From Amycolatopsis sp. A133 (GTDB lineage: Bacteria > Actinomycetota > Actinomycetes > Mycobacteriales > Pseudonocardiaceae), in contig NZ_JAVHJU010000076.1 of the NCBI RefSeq assembly GCF_031082405.1, positions 62,001-126,000 of the forward strand: a stretch of DNA of 64,000 nt. Direction: 5' to 3'. The position numbers were made by a program, and so were the translations under genes. Position 1 is the stretch's first letter. Each line of letters starts with the position of its first letter. Below, in pieces: positions 8,816 through 16,017 of this stretch. The notes beneath the pieces were generated by a model, which saw nothing but the letters and a program-made list of their open reading frames with translations, did not search any database and was not told the origin of the DNA.

Positions 8816-10443
8816 GCGCCGTGTGGACGTCGAGGGCCGGGGTCGTGATCCCGGACCTCGTGCCCGAGCAGCTGCGGCGTGCGTGGGTGACGCGCGGACT
8901 GTGTCCCGGCAAGGACATCCACCGGTCGTTCACCGAACACGTGGACGCGCACCCGGACCGGCAGGCGGTGATCGACGACGCCGGTCCGGTCACCTACGCC
9001 GAACTCGACCGCGCCGTGTCCGCCACCGCGGCCGGGCTGCGTGCCGCCGGGCTGGGACCCCGCGACGTCATCGGCATCCGGATGGTCAACAGCAGGCACG
9101 CGGTCGCCGCCGAACTGGCCGTGGCCGCCGTCGGCGCGGTGTCCATGCCGTTCCCGGCCGGGCGGGGCAGCCGGGACGCGCTGAGCCTCCTGCACCGCGC
9201 CAGGGCGACCGGCCTCCTCATCGACCAGCAGGCCGACGACCTGCCGACCCGGACCCTCCCCCACCTGCAGGCGACGATCGCCCCCGAGCAGCTCGCCACC
9301 CGGGCGGCCGCTCGCCCCGCGCCCGTGGCCGCACCGGGTGACCCGGCACGCATCCTCGTGTCCTCCGGCTCGGAGACCGAACCGAAGATGGTGGCCTACT
9401 CGCACGACGCGTTCCTGGGCGGGCGCGCAACCTACGTGCGTGCCCTCCACGAAGACGACACCCCGATGCGGAACCTGGTGCTGGTGCCGCTGTCGTCGTC
9501 GTTCGGCTCGTGCGGGATCCCGGTCACCGTGGCCGCGCTCGGCGGGACGCTCATCGTGCAGCGGCGGTTCGACCCCGACGCTGCGCTGCGCGCGATCGAC
9601 GAGCACGAACCGACCCACGTGTTCGGCGTGCCCACGATGCTGAGCCGCCTGGCCGAGCGTCACCGCACCGGACGCCCACGCGGGTTGCGTGCGCTGGTGT
9701 CAAGCGGCGCGCCCATGCCGCCGGCGGTCGAACAGCGGATCCGGGCCCGGTTCCGCACCCCGGTGATCCGCGTCTACGGCTCGACCGACGGCGTGAACTG
9801 CCACAACGCCATCGACGGCCGCCCCGACCCGGCGGTCGCCACAATCACCGTCACCGACGAAGCCGGCAGGCCGCTCCCTCCCGGCACGTCCGGGGAAATC
9901 CGCGCCCGCGGCCCGATGACGCCGATGTCCTATGTGGCCGATCCCGAACTGAACACCCGTTACCGCACCGCCGACGGCTGGGTCCGCACCGGAGATCAAG
10001 GTGTCATCGACGAGAGCGGCGTACTCCACGTGACCGGTCGCAGCGGCCAGATCGTCCTCCGCGGCGGCCGCACCATCAGCCCGGCCGAAGTCGAGACGTA
10101 CCTGTCCGGCCACCCCGCCCTGGCCGAGGTCACCTGCATCGGAATCCCCGACCACGACCTGGGCGAACGGCTGTGCGCCTGCATCGTGCCGCACCCCGGT
10201 CACCCATCACCCGGCCTGGCCGAACTGACCGAGTACCTCCGCACCCGCCACGACCTCGAACCGGTCAAGCTCCCGGAACGCGTCATCGTCCTGCCCACCC
10301 TGCCCCTGGGACCGACCGGGAAGGTCTGCCGAACCACTCTCACCCGGCTGGCCACCACCCCGGCAGCGTCCGGGAAAATGTTCAGAACCGGTAGCGGAGT
10401 ATGCGGGTGCCTTGCCGGGACAGGGCGGTGCTGTGGCTCATGA
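8812..10443 (+). CDS. Adenylate-forming ligase (ANL superfamily), second of two
   Basis: 543 residues, GTG start overlapping the CoA-transferase stop. It begins like 2,3-dihydroxybenzoate- or fatty-acid-AMP ligases (FTEHVDAHPDRQAVIDD). The P-loop is an unusual SSGSETEPKMVAYSHD in place of the usual SGTTGxPKG. Motif A5 is VYGSTDGVN, A7 WVRTGDQG, and the C-terminal lysine is in LGPTGKVCRT. The frame continues about 30 residues past the normal end and overlaps the convergent methyltransferase by 62 bases, so the last residues may be non-conserved run-on sequence. It closes the visible nine-gene biosynthetic operon. Confidence 0.88.
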   Translation: MSAVWTSRAGVVIPDLVPEQLRRAWVTRGLCPGKDIHRSFTEHVDAHPDRQAVIDDAGPVTYAELDRAVSATAAGLRAAGLGPRDVIGIRMVNSRHAVAAELAVAAVGAVSMPFPAGRGSRDALSLLHRARATGLLIDQQADDLPTRTLPHLQATIAPEQLATRAAARPAPVAAPGDPARILVSSGSETEPKMVAYSHDAFLGGRATYVRALHEDDTPMRNLVLVPLSSSFGSCGIPVTVAALGGTLIVQRRFDPDAALRAIDEHEPTHVFGVPTMLSRLAERHRTGRPRGLRALVSSGAPMPPAVEQRIRARFRTPVIRVYGSTDGVNCHNAIDGRPDPAVATITVTDEAGRPLPPGTSGEIRARGPMTPMSYVADPELNTRYRTADGWVRTGDQGVIDESGVLHVTGRSGQIVLRGGRTISPAEVETYLSGHPALAEVTCIGIPDHDLGERLCACIVPHPGHPSPGLAELTEYLRTRHDLEPVKLPERVIVLPTLPLGPTGKVCRTTLTRLATTPAASGKMFRTGSGVCGCLAGTGRCCGS

Positions 10444-11206
10444 GCCGGGTGGCCGCGCGCAGTGGCTGGGGGAAGCCGGCGACTTCCGGGGCTCGGGTGA
10501 GCAGCTGCTCCTCGACCATGGTCAGGCCGGCGTCCCACGTCTCGGGGTCGTGCGGGTCGTCGAAGCCCTGGGCGGCGGTGATGCCGATGGCCTTGATCGC
10601 CGGGTGGTACTTCATCGACCACGCAGCGAAACGGGTGTAGCCGTTGAGGGCCAGTTCGCCGGTGGTGAAGTGCGCGGTCAGCTCCCGGGTCATCCGCTGG
10701 AACGTGTCGCCGGGCAGGAACGGCAGCAGGCCCTCGGCGACGATCATGACCGGCCGGTCGCGGGGCAGCGGGGCCAGCCAGCCCGTCGTGGTCAGGTCGG
10801 CGCCGACGCGTAGGGAGCGGTCCGGGAGGAACCGGGACCGCAGATCGGCGACGTCGGGGAAGTCGACGTCGTACCAGCCGACGCCGGCGGGCGGGTCGCA
10901 GCGGAGGACGCGGGTGTCGAGCCCGCACCCGAGGTCGAGCACGACGGCGTCCGGATGGGCGGCGACGAACGCCCGGACCGCGTCGTCGAGTTTCTTGGCG
11001 CGCAGGGCGGTGCCGCAGACGAGGCCGGGCTTGAGCTTCAGCTTGGCGAAGTCGTAGTCGATCGCGTCGGCGATGCCGGCGGAGTGGGTGTCGCCGAGGA
11101 TCGGGTGGGGCAGTTTCGTGTCCAGAGCCCTCGCGTAGAGGGTGAGCAGCAAGGTTTCCCGGAGCGGGTCCAGGTCCAGTCGCAAGCGTGGCACGAAAGT
11201 CCTCAC
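10382..11206 (-). CDS. LCMT/PPM-family (TcmP-like) O-methyltransferase
   Basis: 274 residues. The motif VVLDLGCGLDTRVLR (about residues 92-106) and YDVDFPDVADLR are signatures of the leucine-carboxyl-methyltransferase family, which in actinomycetes includes TcmP-like polyketide carboxyl O-methyltransferases. The GTG start at 11206 overlaps the stop of the upstream GbsR-type regulator (GTGA), so the two are one operon. Its 3' end overlaps the convergent ligase gene by 62 bases. The substrate is unknown. Confidence 0.85.
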   Translation of the reverse strand: MRTFVPRLRLDLDPLRETLLLTLYARALDTKLPHPILGDTHSAGIADAIDYDFAKLKLKPGLVCGTALRAKKLDDAVRAFVAAHPDAVVLDLGCGLDTRVLRCDPPAGVGWYDVDFPDVADLRSRFLPDRSLRVGADLTTTGWLAPLPRDRPVMIVAEGLLPFLPGDTFQRMTRELTAHFTTGELALNGYTRFAAWSMKYHPAIKAIGITAAQGFDDPHDPETWDAGLTMVEEQLLTRAPEVAGFPQPLRAATRLMSHSTALSRQGTRILRYRF

Positions 11207-11658
11207 GTGTTCGGGGGGTTGCGGGCGGCGATGTCGCGTAGCCAGGTCAGGGACTGCTGGGCGGCGCGGATGCGTTCGGTCTGAGCCCCGCTGCCGCCGG
11301 CGAGCTTCAGGCCCTCGTCGGCGATGTCGCCGAAGGCGCCGAGGCTGTCGAGCTTGCGCTGGATCACCTTGTGCCAGGCGTCGTCCTCGATGCGGTAGTA
11401 GGTGGTGCGGTCACCCGGCACGCGAACCTTGCGGACCAGCCCGATGGCGGCGAGGAACCGCATGTTCGACGTCAGCGAAGCGCGGCTGGCCCGGATTGTC
11501 TCGGCGATCCGGCCGGCGGAGCACTCGGGCGGGTCGCAGATCATCAGCAGGCCGAGGATGCGCCCGGTGATCGGCGGGAGCGCCCATTCCTCCACGCAGA
11601 ACGTGGCCACCCGCTCGACCCACTGCAGCACCTCGTCCTGGTTGTCCTCACTGGACAT
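11203..11658 (-). CDS. GbsR/MarR-family winged-helix regulator
   Basis: 151 residues. Residues 20-90 (ITGRILGLLMICDPPECSAGRIAETIRASRASLTSNMRFLAAIGLVRKVRVPGDR) form a winged helix like GbsR/MarR proteins. ATG 11658 is preferred over an earlier GTG because it gives the typical N-terminus. Its start overlaps the end of a truncated hydrolase frame by 11 bases and its stop overlaps the methyltransferase start. A perfect inverted repeat at 11924-11941 upstream of the operon is the probable operator for autoregulation. Confidence 0.82.
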   Translation of the reverse strand: MSSEDNQDEVLQWVERVATFCVEEWALPPITGRILGLLMICDPPECSAGRIAETIRASRASLTSNMRFLAAIGLVRKVRVPGDRTTYYRIEDDAWHKVIQRKLDSLGAFGDIADEGLKLAGGSGAQTERIRAAQQSLTWLRDIAARNPPNT

Positions 11659-11893
11659 AGCGCCCCCGCGGCTCGCCCACACTGGCACCGACCGTGCGGT
11701 AATCGATCGCCAGCACGGCGAACCCGGCGCGCACGAAGTGCGGCGCGAACACGGCCAGCGCCTCCTTGACCATCACCCCGCTGTGCCCCAGCACCAGACC
11801 GGGCACCGGGGCATCCGCCTCCGGCAGGTACAGGTCACCGGCGCACGCGGTGCCGAGGCTGTTGAACCGCACTTGCTCAGCACGCTGAGTCAC
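11648..11893 (-). pseudogene. Truncated alpha/beta hydrolase (N-terminal fragment only)
   Basis: 81 residues. The sequence matches the start of dienelactone-hydrolase-like alpha/beta hydrolases: GDLYLPEADAPVPGLVLGHSGVMVKE, then FVRAGFAVLAIDYRTVGASVGEPRG. Full members run to about 300 residues and carry the nucleophile, acid and histidine well beyond this point, so all catalytic residues are missing. The frame stops shortly after the EPRG motif and runs into the GbsR start. It has a strong ribosome-binding site (AGGGGGAG) before GTG 11893 and is the first frame after the palindromic operator, so it may survive as a leader peptide coupling translation of the regulator. Confidence 0.72.
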
Positions 11894-11923
11894 CGTCTCC
11901 CCCTTCCCTTCGTCGGCCAGTTG

Positions 11924-11941
11924 TTTCAGTCTTGACTGAAA
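11924..11941. promoter_or_regulatory. Perfect inverted repeat, probable GbsR-type operator
   Basis: TTTCAGTC-TT-GACTGAAA, two perfect 8-base arms around a TT spacer, 31 bases upstream of the GTG of the truncated hydrolase/GbsR/methyltransferase operon. Position and symmetry fit an autoregulatory operator; that the GbsR-like protein binds it is inference. Confidence 0.6.
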
Positions 11942-12756
11942 TAGCTGGCAAAGTCAATCACGAGCCGATCGGAGTGTCACCCCGGGTGGCCGGCGGTAGC
12001 TGGAGCTCAGCGTCCGCCCGGCGCCGGCGCACGTAAAGCGCTTTCGGCGCGGGCCACCGACCGGGCCGAACCGGGCGGGTGGAAATTTGCCGTCATGCGT
12101 CTTGACGTCACCCAGTCGGGACGGGTTTACTGTCAGTTGTCTCGATGGAACCGGTTCCGCGGCCGCCACCTGGAACACTCCAGCACCTCGGGTTTGACTA
12201 CATCACCCGAATGCCGATACGAGCCGTGTGCTCGCCTCGGCATCGTGACGCGCGCAGTGCGCGACACGGTGGATCACGACTGACCAGGTGGGCTCGATGA
12301 GATCAAAGACGTTCTCCCGACCACGACGCGCCACAGCACACCGACCGCACCCGCGGGGCACAGCTTCCGCCGCCCGCTCCGGCCGAGTGGTGCCCCGTCT
12401 CCGCGGAATCGGGTCATTGCCGTGCGACTCCTGTGTGGCCGCGGGGTTCACCCGGACAATGGCGCGCCGGCACCAGCCCGGGCGCGGGTGTTCATTCTGC
12501 GCGTTTCCAGATCGGCGACTGCCGCCCCAGTTCCGCGTTGACCGTGTTCACCGGCGCGAGCAGTAACACAGCTCCCCGGCAGTAGGCTGCCGTTCTCGCA
12601 AGCGGCAGTTAACGGCGCCCAGGCATCGGAGAAGATCCGCGCCACCATTGCGGTTATAACAACATCTGCGGCCACGGGTGCCATCTCCGCTATTGCATTA
12701 CTTCGGACCTTCGTAGTACGCATGCGACTCTTCGAAAACAAAGCAAGGAGATTCAT
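11942..12756. other. 815-base stretch with no convincing gene
   Basis: No frame here has recognisable protein features. Two short LacI-operator-like palindromes are visible: AAAGCGCTTT at 12035-12044 and GGAACCGGTTCC at 12147-12158. The last ~100 bases are less GC-rich and lead to an AAGGAG ribosome-binding site, so they probably hold the promoter of the DUF1996 gene. Confidence 0.5.
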
Positions 12757-13797
12757 ATGCAAAATATGACAAGTCGGGCTGCTGGTTGGCGACCTCGACA
12801 GTCCCGGCTCCGGACCCGGGCCGTTCTCACCGCTGCCCTCGCGCTGGCGCTGGCCGGGAGTACAGCCTTCGTGGCCGGCGCGAGCGAAACCAGCGAACCG
12901 GGCTCCGCTGCCGCCGGCGCTTCGGGCAACTCCATCGCGGCGGATGCCGGCTGGGTGGATGTCGACCAGGCCCGGTACCAGCGCGAACTGACCGCCTACC
13001 AGGGCATCGTGCCGCCACCGGTGCCGGCCGGGACGACCAGGGTTCCCGAGTTCCACACCGACTGCACGGTCGCGAACGAAGCCAAGGACGATGCGATCGT
13101 CTTCCCCCGCCTGCCCGGCGCCTCCCACATGCACACGTTCTTCGGGCCGAGGAACGACGCGTTCATGACCACGGAAACGCTGCTGGCCGCCGGGTCGACC
13201 ACGTGCAACTCCCCGGGTGACAACGCCGCTTACTGGGTACCGCAGCTGCAGCGGAACGGTGTGGCCGTTCCGTTCAAGAGCATGCGCACCTACTACGGTT
13301 CCCGGCTCCCCGACCCGTCGGCCGTCCGACCGTTCCCGCCCGGGCTGGTGATGGTGCAGGGTGATGCCAAGCTGCAGGTCCCCACCCAGAAGGGCCAGGG
13401 GAACCAATTCTGGTGCGCGGGCAGCGCCGAGGTCGGGCGGAGCGCCGACGGGAACTGGCCGGTTTGCGCCCCTGGCGGGAACCTGATCTACCAACTCACG
13501 TTCAAGGATTGCTGGGACGGCAAGCACATCGACTCACCCGACCACAAGTCGCACATGGGTGACCCGGTCGGCGGCAAGTGCCAGGGAAACTACCCGGTCG
13601 CGGTGCCGAACCTGTCGTACATGGTCAACTACGACAGCCTGGGCGGCAACGGCCTCGCGCTGTCGTCGGGAATGGCGTCGTCGATGCACGGTGACTTCAT
13701 GAACGGCTGGGACCACGTCAAACTGGCCGCGCTGGTCAAGACCTGCCTGAACCAGAACGCGAAGTGCGGGACCACGCCGAGCTTCACCGGCGGCTGA
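12757..13797 (+). CDS. Secreted DUF1996-domain protein
   Basis: 346 residues. ATG 12757 follows AAGGAG by eight bases. The N-terminus has a basic stretch (RQSRLRTR) and a hydrophobic core (AVLTAALALALAGSTAFVAG) ending in an Ala-rich cleavage region, i.e. a Sec signal peptide. DUF1996 features follow: EFHTDCTVANEAKDDAIVFP and HMHTFFG at 124-130, then CWDGKHIDSPDHKSHM and a late SSMHGDFMNGW. The domain is common in secreted fungal and actinobacterial proteins, often next to carbohydrate-active modules; its activity is not established. The conserved His residues suggest a metal or active site. A strong terminator follows. Confidence 0.9.
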   Translation: MQNMTSRAAGWRPRQSRLRTRAVLTAALALALAGSTAFVAGASETSEPGSAAAGASGNSIAADAGWVDVDQARYQRELTAYQGIVPPPVPAGTTRVPEFHTDCTVANEAKDDAIVFPRLPGASHMHTFFGPRNDAFMTTETLLAAGSTTCNSPGDNAAYWVPQLQRNGVAVPFKSMRTYYGSRLPDPSAVRPFPPGLVMVQGDAKLQVPTQKGQGNQFWCAGSAEVGRSADGNWPVCAPGGNLIYQLTFKDCWDGKHIDSPDHKSHMGDPVGGKCQGNYPVAVPNLSYMVNYDSLGGNGLALSSGMASSMHGDFMNGWDHVKLAALVKTCLNQNAKCGTTPSFTGG

Positions 13798-13811
13798 GAG
13801 CGACGGCAAGC

Positions 13812-13847
13812 GGGCGCCGTGCCGTCCCGACGGCCGGCACGGCGCCC
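13812..13847 (+). terminator. Rho-independent-type hairpin after the DUF1996 gene
   Basis: A perfect 13-bp stem (GGGCGCCGTGCCG at 13812-13824 and its complement at 13835-13847) with a 10-base loop, beginning 14 bases after the stop codon. It lacks a long T-tract, as is usual in actinomycetes. Confidence 0.75.
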
Positions 13848-13954
13848 TTCAGCTGGTCTTTCCCGGCGATCGCGGAAGCCGGCAAGTGGTCGATCGACGA
13901 GCTCAGGACCCGGCATCCCGCGCGCGGCGCCACCGAATGCCACGGGGTGACGGC

Positions 13955-14518
13955 TCAGCGTTCGGCCCTGACCAGCGCGGAGAGACTGGCCTGTTCTTGC
14001 AGGACTCGCGAAGCCAGGCTCACGGTCTGCGGCTCTTGGCCGGACGACTTCTCGCCGAGCGCCAACCGTTCCTTCTGATCCAGGTGCTCGCGCAGGCACT
14101 TCTTGAAGTAGTTGTCGAAGTCCGCCTCGCGCAAAGCGCCGGCCTGCGTGATCTGGTTCGAGGAAACCATCCCGGGCATCTCCATCCCCTTGTGGGGGTT
14201 CTCCGCCGGGAGGCCGGCCTGATCGTGAAGCCGCCGCAGATCCAGCAGCTCCGATTTTGTCGAGGCGTCGGCCTTTTTCCCGAGGTCGCGGACAGCTGCG
14301 GTTCCGGTGTGACTGTCGACGAGGCCGAGCATCGGAACAAGCTGCTCGTCCATGGCCACGTTGATCTCGATCCAAGCGCGGTCCGTAGCAGCGAACGACG
14401 ACGCCGCAGTAGGGATGGTTGTATTCACGGATGGATTTCCGGAGTGACTGTGGAGACCGGTGGCGCAGCCGCCGGCGAATACCATGCCCATGATGCCCAA
14501 TCCCAGAAAAATGCGCAT
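13955..14518 (-). CDS. DUF305-like lipoprotein lacking the family's His-His motif
   Basis: 187 residues from ATG 14518. The lipobox is FAGGC near residue 18, so it is probably a membrane-anchored lipoprotein. The body follows DUF305: a first helix pair (DRAWIEINVAMDEQLVPMLGLVD), then HDQAGLPAENPHKGMEMPGMVSSNQITQAGALREADFDNYFKKCLREHLDQ. In canonical members the helices carry MIPHHxQA-type His pairs; here they read VAMDEQLV and LREHLDQ, so the metal-binding His pairs are mostly gone. The function of this divergent version is unknown. An upstream ATG at 14557 would add 13 residues but has no ribosome-binding site. Confidence 0.7.
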   Translation of the reverse strand: MRIFLGLGIMGMVFAGGCATGLHSHSGNPSVNTTIPTAASSFAATDRAWIEINVAMDEQLVPMLGLVDSHTGTAAVRDLGKKADASTKSELLDLRRLHDQAGLPAENPHKGMEMPGMVSSNQITQAGALREADFDNYFKKCLREHLDQKERLALGEKSSGQEPQTVSLASRVLQEQASLSALVRAER

Positions 14519-14525
14519 GTATTGA

Positions 14526-14543
14526 TTACATGCTATCCCCTCC
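14526..14543 (-). promoter_or_regulatory. Ribosome-binding site followed by a start-stop (AUGUAA) upstream of the lipoprotein gene
   Basis: On the minus strand GGAGGGG (14543-14537) is followed five bases later by ATGTAA (14531-14526), a minimal start-stop, and only then by the lipoprotein ATG at 14518. The strong Shine-Dalgarno is ideally placed for the start-stop, not for the coding ATG. It could be a translational regulator or chance. Confidence 0.4.
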
Positions 14544-14737
14544 GACGAAGTCAACATGTCTTCATTCTTTTACCGCGACAAGCGCGCGGACGGCCTGGGA
14601 CGAGACCGGAAGGGACGGAGACGAAGGCGTTGAGCTCGGCCGGCGACCCATGGTGCGCGGGTGGTCGTGGGTAGAACTGCGGGCCCGCGATCCCCGCTCC
14701 CGTCTCCAGAATGGCGGGTGGAGACGGGAGTGGTCAC

Positions 14738-15946
14738 GTGCGCGTGTTGTTGTCGACCTACGGGTCGCGCGGGGATGTCGAGCCTCTGGTCGGGCTGGCC
14801 GTACGGGCGCGGGAACTGGGCGCGCAGGTGCGGGTGTGCGCGCCGCCCGATTTCGCGGAGCGTCTGGCCGGCGTCGGTGTGCAGCTGTTCCCGGTCGGCT
14901 GGCCGGTGCGACCGGTGTTGCACGGGGCGACGCCACCACCGGCCGGCGACCGGTCCCAGCGCGTCGCGGAGCTGATCGCCGCGCAGTTCGAGGCGCTGGC
15001 CGCGGCGGCGCAAGGGTGTGACGCGATGGTGGCGGCCGGGCTGATGCCGGTCGCGGCGCGGTCGGTGGCCGAGAAACTGGGTCTGCGCTACCGGTATGCG
15101 AGCTACTGCCCGGTCATCCTGCCCTCGCCGCACCACTCGCCGGTGCCGTTCGCGGAGCGACCGTTCCCGCCCGGGGCGACCGACCACCAGGCGCGGTGGG
15201 AGCTGGATGCCCGCAACTACAACGCGGTGTTCGGCGCCGAGCTCAACGCCCACCGGGCGGCGATGGGCCTGCCCGCCGTCGACGACGTCCGCCGCCACGT
15301 CCTGACCGACCGGCCCTGGCTGGCCGCGGATCCGGTGCTGGCACCGTGGCCCGAGCCGTCGGACCTCGACGTCGGGCAGACCGGTGCGTGGATCCTGCCT
15401 GACGACCGACCGCTGCCCGGCGAGGTCACGGCGTTCCTCGATGCCGGTGATCCGCCGGTGTACGTGGGGTTCGGCAGCATGCGTGCCCCGGCCGACGTCG
15501 CCAAGGTGGCCATCGAGGCGATTCGGGCCCAGGGGCGCCGGGTGGTCGTCGGGCGGGGCTGGGCCGATCTGTCGCTGATCGACGACGGCGCGGACTGCTG
15601 CGCGGTCGGCGAGGTCAACCTGCACGCCCTGTTCGCGCGGATGGCCGCGGTGGTGCAGCACGGCGGCGCCGGCACGACGACGGTGGCCGCGCGGGCCGGC
15701 GCGCCGCAGGTGGTGGTCGCCCAGATGGTGGACCAGCCGTACTGGGCCGGGCGGGTGGCCGAGCTGGGCATCGGGGTGGCCCACGAGGGTCCGACGCCGA
15801 CGGCCGAGTCGCTGTCGAGCGCGCTCGATCGGGCGTTGGCGACGGAAACCGCTGCCCCGGCTCGGGCGGTCGCGGCCGCGATGCGGACCGATGGGGCCGC
15901 GGTGGCCGCGTCGTGGCTGCTCGATACGGCCGGATCGGCGCGCTGA
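14738..15946 (+). CDS. Vancomycin-type (GtfA/B/E, MGT) glycosyltransferase, GT-B fold
   Basis: 402 residues. GTG 14738 gives the canonical start VRVLLSTYGSRGDVEPLVGLAVRARELG of glycopeptide and macrolide glycosyltransferases. The C-terminal nucleotide-sugar domain contains GFGSM and the VVQHGGAGTTTVAARAGAPQVVVAQMVDQPYWAGRV donor-binding region. It should transfer a sugar from an NDP-sugar to a natural-product or lipid acceptor. No other sugar or glycopeptide genes are adjacent, so it is an orphan, possibly used in self-protection or tailoring of another compound. Confidence 0.9.
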   Translation: MRVLLSTYGSRGDVEPLVGLAVRARELGAQVRVCAPPDFAERLAGVGVQLFPVGWPVRPVLHGATPPPAGDRSQRVAELIAAQFEALAAAAQGCDAMVAAGLMPVAARSVAEKLGLRYRYASYCPVILPSPHHSPVPFAERPFPPGATDHQARWELDARNYNAVFGAELNAHRAAMGLPAVDDVRRHVLTDRPWLAADPVLAPWPEPSDLDVGQTGAWILPDDRPLPGEVTAFLDAGDPPVYVGFGSMRAPADVAKVAIEAIRAQGRRVVVGRGWADLSLIDDGADCCAVGEVNLHALFARMAAVVQHGGAGTTTVAARAGAPQVVVAQMVDQPYWAGRVAELGIGVAHEGPTPTAESLSSALDRALATETAAPARAVAAAMRTDGAAVAASWLLDTAGSAR

Positions 15947-16017
15947 ACCGAGGCGGTGCCGAGCGCGGTCGGTACGAAGGCGTCGTCGTTCGCCTGCGTC
16001 GCGAACACCCGGCGCCG

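Noticed and set aside
12035-12158. AAAGCGCTTT and GGAACCGGTTCC as LacI operators
   Set aside because: Short palindromes occur by chance in GC-rich DNA and no LacI gene is near; kept only as a note in the gap entry.
12095-12566. Two small plus-strand frames before the DUF1996 gene
   Set aside because: No ribosome-binding site, no conserved features, and composition like shadows.
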